From: Myxococcus stipitatus | GTDB lineage: Bacteria > Myxococcota > Myxococcia > Myxococcales > Myxococcaceae | Assembly (NCBI RefSeq): GCF_038561935.1 | Contig: NZ_CP102770.1 | Location: 4,092,001-4,156,000, forward strand | Reading direction: 5' to 3' | DNA length: 64,000 nt | In this document: positions 46,887-55,591 of the stretch, in pieces | How positions within the stretch are numbered: position 1 is the first letter of the stretch | Layout of the letters: every line of letters starts with the position of its first letter | Position numbers and translations under genes: made by a program | The notes under the pieces: model-generated | The model's database searches: none | The model's input: only the letters and a program-made list of their open reading frames with translations | What the model was told of the DNA's origin: nothing

Positions 46887-49453
46887 AGATTTCCGTACCC
46901 GAGTTGTCCCTGGTCCTGCTCGTCGGTCCCTCCGGAGCGGGGAAGTCCACCTTCGCGCGCACGCACTTCCTGCCGACGGAGGTGGTCTCGTCCGACGCGT
47001 GCCGCGGCCTGGTCTCCGATGACGAGAACAACCAGGACGCGACGCGCGATGCGTTCGAGGTGCTGCGCTTCATCGCGGCGAAGCGGCTGGCGCGAGGCCT
47101 CTTGACGGTCATCGACGCGACGAACACCCAGGCCGAGTCGCGCAAGCCCTTGGTGGCGCTGGCGCGCGAGTACCATGTGCTGCCCGTGGCCATCGTCCTG
47201 GATGTGCCGGAGGCGATGTGCCATGCGCGCAATCAGCAGCGACCCGAGCGCCAGTTCGGCGCGCGTGTGGTGCGCCAACAGCTCCAGCAGCTCCGCCAGT
47301 CGCTCAGGGGTCTGGAGCGCGAGGGCTTCCGCCACGTCCACATCCTGAAGCCGGAGCAACTCGAAGGCCTGGTCATCGAGCGCCAGCCGATGTGGAACAA
47401 CCGCAAGCGGGAGACCGGTCCGTTCGACATCATCGGCGACATCCATGGCTGCCTGGACGAGCTGGTCCTCCTGCTGACCCGCCTGGGCTATCAGGTGTCG
47501 AGCCGGGAGGACGGCACCGGAGGCTTCGAGGTGCGTCCGCCCGAGGGGCGCAAGGCGGTGTTCCTGGGAGACCTGGTGGACCGAGGCCCCGGCGTCACGG
47601 GGGTGCTCAAGCTGGTGATGGGCATGGTGGAGGCGGGCACCGCGCTGTGTGTGCCCGGCAACCATGAGGTCAAGCTGATGCGCAAGCTGCGCGGCGCCGA
47701 CGTCAAGGTGAGCCACGGCCTGGCGCAGTCGTTGGAGCAGCTGGAGCGGGAGCCTCCGGAGTTCAGCACCCGGGTGGTGAAGTTCATCGACGGACTGGTG
47801 TCGCACTACGTCCTGGACGGCGGGCGCCTCGTCGTCGCGCACGCGGGGCTCAAGGAGTCCATGCAGGGGCGTGGCTCGGGAAAGGTCCGCGACTTCGCGC
47901 TGTATGGCGAGACGACTGGCGAGACGGACGAGTACGGGCTGCCGGTGCGGCACGACTGGGCGGCGGAGTACCGGGGCAAGGCGATGGTGGTCTACGGGCA
48001 CACGCCGGTGATGGAGGCGGAGTGGCTCAACAACACGCTCTGCGTGGACACCGGCTGTGTCTATGGCGGCAAGCTGACGGCGCTGCGCTATCCGGAGCGC
48101 GAGCTCGTCGCCGTGCCGGCGGCGCGCGTCTACTGCGAGCCGAAGAAGCCGCTGGGCGGCGGCACGGCGGCGGCCTCGGCCACGGAGTTGACCGCGCAGC
48201 AGCAGAATGACGACGTCCTGGACCTCGCGGATGTCACGGGCAAGCGCATCGTCTCCACGCGATGGATGAAGAACATCACCATTCGGGAGGAGAACGCGAC
48301 GGCCGCGCTGGAGGTCATGAGCCGCTTCGCCCTGCACCCGAAGTGGCTCATCTACCTGCCCCCGACGATGTCTCCGTCCGAGACGAGCTCGCTGCCGGGC
48401 TACCTGGAGCACCCCACGGAGGCGTTCGCCTACTACCAGCGCGAGGGCGTGGAGCAGGTCGTGTGCGAGGAGAAGCACATGGGCTCGCGCGCCGTCGTCG
48501 TCCTGTGCCGCGACGCGGACGTGGCCCGCCGCCGCTTCGGTCTGGTGGGGGACGAGCGAGGCGCCTGCTACACCCGCACCGGCCGGCGGTTCTTCCACGA
48601 CGAGGCGGTGGAGCGTGCGTTCCTCGACCGGCTGGGCGCGGCGTTCGAGGCCTCCGGGTTCTGGGCGGAGCACCAGACGGACTGGGCCTGTCTGGACTGC
48701 GAGCTGATGCCCTGGTCGCTCAAGGCCCGCGAGCTGGTGCGGGAGCAGTACGCGGCCGTGGGGGTGGCGGCGCAGTCGTCGGTGGGCGACGTCCAGGCCG
48801 CGGTGGCCCAGGCGGCGGCGCGGGGGCTGGAGGTCTCCGCGTTCACGGACAGGCTGCGGGCGCGGGCGGACAGCGTGGAGCGGTATGTCGCGGCGTACCG
48901 CCGCTACTGCTGGCCGGTGAACTCGCTCGACGACGTGAAGCTCGCGCCCTTCCACCTGCTCGCGACGGAAGGCGCGGTGCACGTGGACAAGGACCATGTC
49001 TGGCACATGGAGGCGCTCGCGAAGGTGTGCCGCGCGGACGCGGACTTCCTCGTGGCGACGTCCTATCGCGTGGTGTCGCTGGGCGACGCGGAGGGCGTGG
49101 CGGACGCGGTGCGCTGGTGGGAGGCGCTGACGTCGCGAGGGGGCGAGGGCATGGTGGTGAAGCCCCGCGCGTACGTGGTGCACGGGAAGCGGGGACTCCT
49201 CCAGCCGGCCATCAAGTGCCGAGGGCAGGACTACCTGCGCATCATCTACGGGCCCGAGTACACCGCGCCCCAGCACCTGGAGCGGCTGCGGCAGCGAGGC
49301 GTGTCGACGAAGCGCTCACTGGCGCTGCGTGAGCTGTCGCTGGGCATCGAGGCCCTGGAGCGCTTCGTCCGCGCGGAGCCCCTGCGCCGCGTCCACGAAT
49401 GTGTCTTCGGTGTCCTCGCGCTGGAGAGCGAGCCGGTGGACCCGCGGCTCTAG
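46883..49453 (+). CDS. pnkp: polynucleotide kinase-phosphatase-ligase (Pnkp) RNA repair enzyme
   Basis: 856 residues with three domains. The kinase is residues 1-170 with GPSGAGKST (about 15-23) and the DATNTQ loop. The metallophosphatase is at 180-420: GDIHGC (about 185), GDLVDRGP, GNHE (about 258) and GHTPV. The C-terminal adenylyltransferase/ligase domain has the nucleophile Lys in CEEKHMGSRAV (about 531), then DCELMPW and GEGMVVKP. The enzyme heals 5'-OH and 2',3'-cyclic phosphate ends and, activated by Hen1, seals them. The residues needed in all three domains are present, so the operon is likely to be functional. Confidence 0.94.
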   Translation: MKISVPELSLVLLVGPSGAGKSTFARTHFLPTEVVSSDACRGLVSDDENNQDATRDAFEVLRFIAAKRLARGLLTVIDATNTQAESRKPLVALAREYHVLPVAIVLDVPEAMCHARNQQRPERQFGARVVRQQLQQLRQSLRGLEREGFRHVHILKPEQLEGLVIERQPMWNNRKRETGPFDIIGDIHGCLDELVLLLTRLGYQVSSREDGTGGFEVRPPEGRKAVFLGDLVDRGPGVTGVLKLVMGMVEAGTALCVPGNHEVKLMRKLRGADVKVSHGLAQSLEQLEREPPEFSTRVVKFIDGLVSHYVLDGGRLVVAHAGLKESMQGRGSGKVRDFALYGETTGETDEYGLPVRHDWAAEYRGKAMVVYGHTPVMEAEWLNNTLCVDTGCVYGGKLTALRYPERELVAVPAARVYCEPKKPLGGGTAAASATELTAQQQNDDVLDLADVTGKRIVSTRWMKNITIREENATAALEVMSRFALHPKWLIYLPPTMSPSETSSLPGYLEHPTEAFAYYQREGVEQVVCEEKHMGSRAVVVLCRDADVARRRFGLVGDERGACYTRTGRRFFHDEAVERAFLDRLGAAFEASGFWAEHQTDWACLDCELMPWSLKARELVREQYAAVGVAAQSSVGDVQAAVAQAAARGLEVSAFTDRLRARADSVERYVAAYRRYCWPVNSLDDVKLAPFHLLATEGAVHVDKDHVWHMEALAKVCRADADFLVATSYRVVSLGDAEGVADAVRWWEALTSRGGEGMVVKPRAYVVHGKRGLLQPAIKCRGQDYLRIIYGPEYTAPQHLERLRQRGVSTKRSLALRELSLGIEALERFVRAEPLRRVHECVFGVLALESEPVDPRL

Positions 49454-49460
49454 CCGAAGC

Positions 49461-49877
49461 TCAGTGCAGGCCCGGCGCCGGCTCGGCGGGCCTCTCGGGG
49501 CGCCGCGCCGACGCCGCGCGCTGCGCGTACTGGCCCATGCCCTCGAAGTCCACGCAGACGCACGGCTCGTTGCCGACGACCCACGCGTCATGGCCGGGTG
49601 GGATGATGGCGACATCCCCGGCGCTCATCTCGCGCTGGGTGCCGTCGTCCATCCGCACCACCATCCGCCCGCTGACGACGTAGCAGGAGTGGGCGGCCTG
49701 GCAGCTGTCCGTGCCGGCGATGGGCTTGACGTCTTGAGACCAGCGCCAGCCGGGCTCGAAGACCGCCATGCCCACGGTGTGGTCCCCTTCGAACTGGAGG
49801 ATGTCCGCGTGCCCGTGCCCCGCGAAGGGCCGGCGCTCGTCGGGTGTGGAGAATCGCTTGATGGTGAGCTCGCTCAT
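49461..49877 (-). CDS. cupin-domain protein
   Basis: ATG 49877 (MSELTIKRF) with AGGG upstream; 138 residues. A single double-stranded beta-helix: GHGHADILQFEGDHTVGMAVFEPG, CQAAHSCYVVSGRMVVRMDDG and GDVAIIPPGHDAWVVG, the cupin motifs 1 and 2 with fewer metal ligands than normal (one His in motif 1, one in motif 2). The function could be binding or simple enzymology. It ends 7 nt from the pnkp stop, convergent. Confidence 0.8.
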   Translation of the reverse strand: MSELTIKRFSTPDERRPFAGHGHADILQFEGDHTVGMAVFEPGWRWSQDVKPIAGTDSCQAAHSCYVVSGRMVVRMDDGTQREMSAGDVAIIPPGHDAWVVGNEPCVCVDFEGMGQYAQRAASARRPERPAEPAPGLH

Positions 49878-49943
49878 GATGCTTCCCTCGCCCTGGTTGT
49901 CCACCAGGAACCTAGGGATGCTCGCGGAGAGCGTCAGTCCTCG

Positions 49944-50324
49944 TCAGGTCATCAGCTCCAGCGGCGCGGAGAGGCCCGCCTCGAACTCCGGCTCCTGTCT
50001 CAGCTGCTCCAGCACCCCTCGCGTGCAGTGCAGGGTGACCAGGGGAAACAGCCCCGGCTCGCTCACCCACCGCACCGCGCCCATCAGCTCGCGCGACTGA
50101 AGGAAGCCCAGCACCGAGTCGCGAAACCGCTGGCTCTCTTCCCCCGCCTGTCGAATGACCGCCGCCCGGCTCTCCGGCGCCGAGGACGGACGCTTGCCCG
50201 CCTGGCGTGCGCTCTTCCGGGGAGCAGGGGGCGCTTCCCGGGGCATGACGATGGCTTCAATCCACATCGCGTCGCCCTCCTCGAGGTCGCTCGATTCCAG
50301 GTCTGCTTGAAGATTATCGGACAT
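49944..50324 (-). CDS. small hypothetical protein
   Basis: 126 residues from ATG 50324. The first half is acidic then basic, with a Lys/Arg/Ala/Pro-rich linker (REAPPAPRKSARQAGKRPSS), and the second half is helical (AAVIRQAGEESQRFRDSVLGFLQ). No family is recognised and no signal or membrane segment is visible. Frame and codon use fit the genome. It is divergent from the permease gene 195 nt away. Confidence 0.55.
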   Translation of the reverse strand: MSDNLQADLESSDLEEGDAMWIEAIVMPREAPPAPRKSARQAGKRPSSAPESRAAVIRQAGEESQRFRDSVLGFLQSRELMGAVRWVSEPGLFPLVTLHCTRGVLEQLRQEPEFEAGLSAPLELMT

Positions 50325-50519
50325 GGCCCGGCCCCAGTTGTGTCCCGTCCTCGTCGCACCGAAGGGTGGGGCGCTCCTGCCTCCGTTTCACGGGTTGGAA
50401 TGCCTTCGTCGCCACCCACCTCGTGGAGTCGGCGGCGGGAAGAAAGCCCGTCCGGCTGCTCACTCCTCGACGCGCCGGGCTCGCACTCGAAGCGGCGTGT
50501 GACGCCCTACCTTGTCGGG

Positions 50520-51674
50520 ATGAAGGAATCGCCCCGGCAGCTCCCCGTCTACGTGCCAGCCCGCACGGTGTGGGCCGTGGGGCTGCAGGTGCTGCTGCTC
50601 GTGGTGTGCTGGCTGGTGCTCCGCCAGCTCTATCCGCTGCTCACGCTGCTGGCGGTCGTGCTGTTGATGTCGCTCGCGCTCAACCCGCTGGTGCGGCGGC
50701 TCCAGCGCTGGGGACTGCGACGCGGGCTGGCCGTGGCCGTGGTGGCGCTGCTGCTCCTGGGATTGATGGGCTTGCTGGTGGGCACGCTCGTCCCCGCGCT
50801 CATCCAGCAGATTGAAGGACTGGTGCAGGCGACGCCGGGCCTCCTGGAGCGCTTCTCCGAGACTCGCTGGGCCCAGGAGATCAGCGAGCGCTACGGCGTG
50901 GACTTCCGCCCGGAGGCGCTGCTGCGCTTCGAGCCCATGGACCTGGCGGGTCGTGCCGTCACGGTGCTGTCGTCCACCCTGGGGCTGGTGGCGGCGGGCA
51001 TCACCGCGGTGGCGCTCACCGTGTTCAGCCTCCTGTTCGGGCACGAACTCTACGAGGGCGCGCTCCAGTGGGTGCAGCCCGGCCGGCGCCACCACATCCG
51101 GGGATTGGTGGACCGCATGCGCGCCGCGGTGAGCAGCTACATCGCGGGCACCTTCCTGGTGATGACCTTCGGCGGGACGGTGGCCGCCCTCGTCGCGCTC
51201 ATCCAGGGCGTGCCCTTCTTCCTCGCGCTGGGGCTGGCGGTGATGGTGCTGGGCGTCATCCCCACCATCGGCAGCGTCATCAGCGCCATCCTGGTGAGCC
51301 TCACCACGCTGGCCACCGTGGGGCTGCGCTCCGCCGTCATCGCACTGGTCATCTTCGTGGTGTACCAGCAGCTGGAGGCGAACCTGCTGGGACCCATCGT
51401 CCAGCGGCGGGTCATCCGGATGAACCCGCTGATGGTCTCCATCGTGGTGCTCGCGGGCGGCATGCTCGCGGGGTTGATGGGCGCGGTCATCGCCGTGCCG
51501 CTGGCCGCCGCGGCCAAGGTGCTGCTCCAGGAGGTCCTCCGCGAGCGACACCTGCGCTGGCGCCGCGCGCACCGCCGCGAGCATGCGCGGAGGCAGGTGG
51601 GGAAGGGCGCGGTGGAGGAGGGGCTCCTGCTGGCGGGCCCCATGGACGACGCGCCTGGCGACTCGCCCCACTGA
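50520..51674 (+). CDS. AI-2E-family (PerM-type) membrane transporter
   Basis: 384 residues from ATG 50520. Eight helices in the usual AI-2E order: two N-terminal (AVGLQVLLLVVCWLVLR, LLAVVLLMSLALNPLVRRL), a helix at LAVAVVALLLLGLMGLLVG, a soluble loop, then LGLVAAGITAVALTVFSLLFG, and the C-terminal set with VMVLGVIPTIGSVISAILVSL and LEANLLGPIVQRRV. The GP(I/V)VQ and P-x-IG motifs are typical. Such transporters carry various solutes; the substrate is unknown and the family name should not be read as signal-peptide export. A hairpin follows the stop. Confidence 0.88.
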   Translation: MKESPRQLPVYVPARTVWAVGLQVLLLVVCWLVLRQLYPLLTLLAVVLLMSLALNPLVRRLQRWGLRRGLAVAVVALLLLGLMGLLVGTLVPALIQQIEGLVQATPGLLERFSETRWAQEISERYGVDFRPEALLRFEPMDLAGRAVTVLSSTLGLVAAGITAVALTVFSLLFGHELYEGALQWVQPGRRHHIRGLVDRMRAAVSSYIAGTFLVMTFGGTVAALVALIQGVPFFLALGLAVMVLGVIPTIGSVISAILVSLTTLATVGLRSAVIALVIFVVYQQLEANLLGPIVQRRVIRMNPLMVSIVVLAGGMLAGLMGAVIAVPLAAAAKVLLQEVLRERHLRWRRAHRREHARRQVGKGAVEEGLLLAGPMDDAPGDSPH

Positions 51675-51683
51675 AAGCCACAA

Positions 51684-51711
51684 GGGCCCCCAGCCAACTG
51701 GCCGGGAGCCC
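51684..51711. terminator. hairpin between convergent AI-2E-type and M36 genes
   Basis: GGGCCCCCAGCC (51684-51695) and GGCCGGGAGCCC (51700-51711) form 12-bp arms with two mismatches around AACT. It lies between two convergent stops (51674 and 51736) and may serve as a bidirectional terminator. Confidence 0.55.
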
Positions 51712-51735
51712 CCGAGGATTCAGCTCAACGTGCTC

Positions 51736-54700
51736 TCAGCGGTCCGCGGGAGCCGAGCGGCCCTGCGCGGTGGTGGACTTGCCCGAGCCCTTGCCGGCGA
51801 CGGCCGCACCGACCGAGAACACCATGTCGTCGCGGTCGTTGTAGCTGCCGGAGGTGCACGAGCTCGCCGTGCCGCCGTAGCGGAACTGCGGACGGATGGC
51901 GTGCGTGCCGGCCGTGGCGGCCAGGTTGAACGTGTGCGTGAAGGTCCGCGCCACGCCGCCCGTGGTGCAGGCCTGGTTCGTGGTCAGCGCGGTCCACGCG
52001 GGCGTGGCCGCGTTGCTGGTGTAGTAGAGGTCGAAGGCATCCGTCGTGCCCCAGCACCACACGGTGACTTCCACCGTCACCTGCTTGCCCGCGGCGAACG
52101 GGCCCTGGTCCACGGTCTTGATGACCACGCGGTCAATGCTCTCGTCCGAGTGGTAGGAGCCGGAGACGCCATCCGCGCAGGAGTCGTTGATGGTGTTGGG
52201 CTGGTTGGGCTCGACGCCGCCGGAGAGCGTGCCGCGGCCGTTGACCATCGTCGGACCGGTGTCGCAGCCGCAGACGTTGCCGCAGGTCGGAACCTGGCGG
52301 GCGGTGTCCCACGTCGCCTGCACCGGGGTGCAGACGGTGGTGGTGGTGAAGCTGCGCGCGGTGCTGTTGGGGCCCTCGCTGCAGACGTCGGCCGCGCGAG
52401 CGCGCCAGTAGTACGGCGTGGCGCTGTTCAGGGCCGGCGACACCGTCCAGGCGCTGGTGGTCAGCGCGTTGTTGGAGCGGACGATGTTGGTGAACGCCGC
52501 GTCCGTGGCGACCTCGACGACGTAGCGAGCGGCGCTCGGCACGTCGGACCAGTCGAGCGAAGCCGACGTCGCGATGCCCGTGGCGCCGTCCGCCGGAGAG
52601 GACAGCGTGGGCGCCGCCAGCGTCACGCAGCCGCGCGTGGTGAAGCTGAACACGGAGGAGTAGCTGCCCGTGCCACCGCACGAGTTACCGGCGCGCACGC
52701 GCCAGTAGTACGTGGTGTTGACGTTCAGCGCCGGGGAGATGGTCCAGGCGCTGGTGGTGAGCGAGTTGGCGGAGGCCACCACGTTGGTGAACGCCGCGTC
52801 CGTGGCCACCTGGACCTCGTACGTGGAGGCACCGGAGACATCCGCCCAGTCGAGCGCCGTGGCGAGCTCCGCGCCCACCGCGCCGTTGGACGGCGTGGTC
52901 AGCGACGCGACGCCCGGAGGCGAGCACGCGGGCTTGGCGCACGAGCAGGTGCTCGCCGCGCCGTAGCACGCGTTCGAGGACGCAGGGACGATGGAGTAGC
53001 AGTACTCGCGGTTGTTGGCGACCTCGGTGTCCGTGTAGCTGGTGCCCGTGACGGTGGCGATCTTCGCCTTGCCGAAGTCACAGCCCATGCCTTCCGTGCG
53101 CATCACCCAGTACTGGTTGGCGCCAGCGGAGGCCGTCCAGCTGAGGGCCACCTGTCCATCGCCCGGGGTCGCGGTGTGCGTCGGCGCCGCCGTGGGGCCG
53201 CCGGAACAGCCGGAGTTCACCGGCGGGGTGGTGTTACATGCGATGTTGTGGCGGTTGAACGCCGAGTGGATGGCCGTCATGTGCGGCGTGCCGTCGCCCA
53301 GGTTGCCGTTGTCGTCGTCCGCCGCCAGCCAGCTCATGTAGCCGTTGGTGGCGCCGCAGCCGTCGGACGTGCCGCCCGAGCAGTTGCAGGCGTGCCAGGC
53401 GCCGATGTTGCCGCTGCCCTGGTAGAAGACCTTGTTGCCGACGATGTACGCCGTGTTGGAGTCGTAGTTGAACGGCGCGGCGGTCAGGTCACGCGTGACC
53501 AGGTCCCACGCGGCCTGGCGGGCGGGAGAGGCGGCGCAGTGCACCTGCTTGCTGCAGGGGCCGGAGCCGCTGCCGCACATCGGGCAGGTGAAGTTCTGCG
53601 GGGTGGCCGGGGGAGCGGCCGTGGCGGACGGCATGCTGGGCGTCTTGTACGTCGCCTTGCCGTAGTCCGCGTCGCGAACACCCGAGCAGCGGGTGTTGCA
53701 CCACGAGTAACCGGAGACCTGCGACTCCTGCTGGTTGGCGCCCGTGCCGTCCGGCGTGGTGCCGCAGCCCAGGTTGTTGGTGGCGTCGAAGAAGCCGTAG
53801 CCGACGCACGAGGTCTGCAGGCGGTAGATGGCGGCGATGTCCGCGTAGCCCTCGGAGGAGTTGGACAGCGTGCCGTTGGTGTCGAAGTCATCCAGGCCGT
53901 GACCCCACTCGTGGTCGAACACGGCGCCAATCTCACCCGTGTTCCGGCAGCCGCCGCCCGTGCGGTAGAAGTTGACGGAGGTGCCGTTCCAGAAGGCGTT
54001 GCAGGTGCTCTGGATGTTGACGTTGGAGAGCAGCTGGCTCTGCAGCCAGGTGTTGTTCGGCAGGTAGCCGCGCGCCTGCTCGGCCAGCTTGTTCAGCTCG
54101 TAGAAGCTGGAGCGGGAGGCCGGGGTGTTGCCCGCGGAGCCGATCGACGTGCAGTCGTGGGTGTTGTTCACGCCGCCCAGGTCGATGTTGCCCGTGGTGG
54201 AGCTGTTGCTGATGGCGCCGCAGCCATCGCTCACGCGGACGTACTTGCCGGAGAGCGTGGTGGTGGCCGTGCCGGTGCTGAAGTTGAACACGCCCGCGCC
54301 GTCCGTGAAGTTGTTCGGGGCGGCGAGGCCGGTGTTCGCCCAGGGCATGGGCGAGTTGGGCTTCATCGTGCCGCACACGGTGTTGTCCGCGCACGTGCCG
54401 ATGTTGGTGGAGGGGTAGATGCCGCCCGAGATCTGGGCATCGAAGTAGTGGTTGTCGTCCTCGACGGCGAGCGTCTCACCGGTGCTCGCGTCGACGGTGA
54501 GCTTCCAGCGCTCCTGGCCGACCGGGTCCTGGACGCCGTAGGTGTACGCCAGCACGTGCGAGTAGCCCGTGCCCACGGCGCCGGCGAAGGACTCGCCCTG
54601 GGGCGCGGTGGGGACGATCTCCAGCGACGGCTGCAGCCAGAGCTGCTGCGCGCTGGTGGTCAGCCCCGTGAAGCTGTTGCCGGCGGACAGCGCGTCCATC

Positions 54701-55332
54701 GCGGAGATGCCGGCGCGGGTGTCGATGGCCACGTTGGCCCACGACTCGGTGCCGATGAGGATGAGGTTGCCGTGGCTGATGACCGCCGCGATGCGCGCGT
54801 GGCGCACCGGGATGCCGTTGACCTGCTGCGGGATGTGGACGTGCCACAGCTGGTCCGTGACGCGCGTCACGCGCGGCGAGCCCATCTGCATCACGTCCAC
54901 GTTGAACGCGGTGGCGTTGTCCGCGACGAACTTGAGGACCAGGTCGCCAACGACGCCCTCGTCCACGTTCGCGACCGAGCGGCCAATGGACTCACGGACG
55001 CCGTCCAGGGACACCTGGTTGCGGAAGCCGTCGCCCGGGATGAGGGGGTAGGGGCCCTCGACGCCGGACGGGGTTCCGGTGCGGGGGTCGATGTGGACGC
55101 GGAAGTCCTTCCCGTTGCGGGCGAAGAACTCATCCCATCCGTTCGCCGTCCCGGGGGCCATGGTTCGCATGGCCTGGTCCAGGGGGGTGTTCTGGATGGG
55201 AAGGTAGAACTCCGGCTTGAAGAACGCCTTGTCTGCGATGGCGCTCTGGCCCTTTGCGGGCTGTTGGACGGCCCATGACGGTGCTGACAGGAGCAAGGCA
55301 CAACATGCTGCAAACACCTTGGTGTGGCGCAT
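51736..55332 (-). CDS. secreted M36 (fungalysin-type) metalloprotease with tandem Fn3-like repeats
   Basis: ATG 55332 with AGAGGAG upstream gives 1198 residues and a signal peptide (MRHTKVFAACCALLLSAPSWA). A fungalysin/thermolysin-type propeptide follows to about residue 240. The zinc site is FDHEWGHGLD (HExxH at about residue 472) and SEGYADIAAI gives the third ligand Glu. After the peptidase come two Fn3-like units (each about 90 residues, both with WxxVxxAxxYxVxVATDAAFTN-like blocks) and a C-terminal jellyroll-like domain with several Cys. A lineage of myxobacterial surface or secreted proteases has this layout; likely role: digestion of prey or extracellular proteins. Confidence 0.88.
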   Translation of the reverse strand: MRHTKVFAACCALLLSAPSWAVQQPAKGQSAIADKAFFKPEFYLPIQNTPLDQAMRTMAPGTANGWDEFFARNGKDFRVHIDPRTGTPSGVEGPYPLIPGDGFRNQVSLDGVRESIGRSVANVDEGVVGDLVLKFVADNATAFNVDVMQMGSPRVTRVTDQLWHVHIPQQVNGIPVRHARIAAVISHGNLILIGTESWANVAIDTRAGISAMDALSAGNSFTGLTTSAQQLWLQPSLEIVPTAPQGESFAGAVGTGYSHVLAYTYGVQDPVGQERWKLTVDASTGETLAVEDDNHYFDAQISGGIYPSTNIGTCADNTVCGTMKPNSPMPWANTGLAAPNNFTDGAGVFNFSTGTATTTLSGKYVRVSDGCGAISNSSTTGNIDLGGVNNTHDCTSIGSAGNTPASRSSFYELNKLAEQARGYLPNNTWLQSQLLSNVNIQSTCNAFWNGTSVNFYRTGGGCRNTGEIGAVFDHEWGHGLDDFDTNGTLSNSSEGYADIAAIYRLQTSCVGYGFFDATNNLGCGTTPDGTGANQQESQVSGYSWCNTRCSGVRDADYGKATYKTPSMPSATAAPPATPQNFTCPMCGSGSGPCSKQVHCAASPARQAAWDLVTRDLTAAPFNYDSNTAYIVGNKVFYQGSGNIGAWHACNCSGGTSDGCGATNGYMSWLAADDDNGNLGDGTPHMTAIHSAFNRHNIACNTTPPVNSGCSGGPTAAPTHTATPGDGQVALSWTASAGANQYWVMRTEGMGCDFGKAKIATVTGTSYTDTEVANNREYCYSIVPASSNACYGAASTCSCAKPACSPPGVASLTTPSNGAVGAELATALDWADVSGASTYEVQVATDAAFTNVVASANSLTTSAWTISPALNVNTTYYWRVRAGNSCGGTGSYSSVFSFTTRGCVTLAAPTLSSPADGATGIATSASLDWSDVPSAARYVVEVATDAAFTNIVRSNNALTTSAWTVSPALNSATPYYWRARAADVCSEGPNSTARSFTTTTVCTPVQATWDTARQVPTCGNVCGCDTGPTMVNGRGTLSGGVEPNQPNTINDSCADGVSGSYHSDESIDRVVIKTVDQGPFAAGKQVTVEVTVWCWGTTDAFDLYYTSNAATPAWTALTTNQACTTGGVARTFTHTFNLAATAGTHAIRPQFRYGGTASSCTSGSYNDRDDMVFSVGAAVAGKGSGKSTTAQGRSAPADR

Positions 55333-55591
55333 GCGGTTCTCCTCTAGGGGGGTCCCGAGGGACGGACCCGAGGTGGCTCCGGAGCGGAGCCCGCAGACGC
55401 TTACTGATGCCCCGCAGAAAAATGAATATGCCCTATTCCCAGCGAGTCGATTGAACCGCAAATTCTAAGAATAACGGGTGCGGGGAGTGTTCACTGGCCA
55501 ACTTTGACGCATACCGCATGTGAATCCACTCATGCGCGGAGCGCGCAAGTAGGCCAAATTCATTGGAAATTTCCGGATGGGGTGTTGCGGG
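55333..55591. other. 259-nt intergenic region before the M36 peptidase gene
   Basis: Holds the leader and promoter of the minus-strand protease gene. It has the most A/T-rich stretch in the neighbourhood, around 55419-55480 (AAAAATGAATATGCC, then CGCAAATTCTAAGAATAACG), consistent with a promoter. I find no gene in it and could not fix a single hexamer pair. It also follows the 3' end of the membrane-protein gene at 55592. Confidence 0.4.

Noticed and set aside
50520-51674. Quorum-sensing signal (AI-2) exporter
   Set aside because: The family name is historical; members transport various solutes and no luxS or other signalling gene is near.
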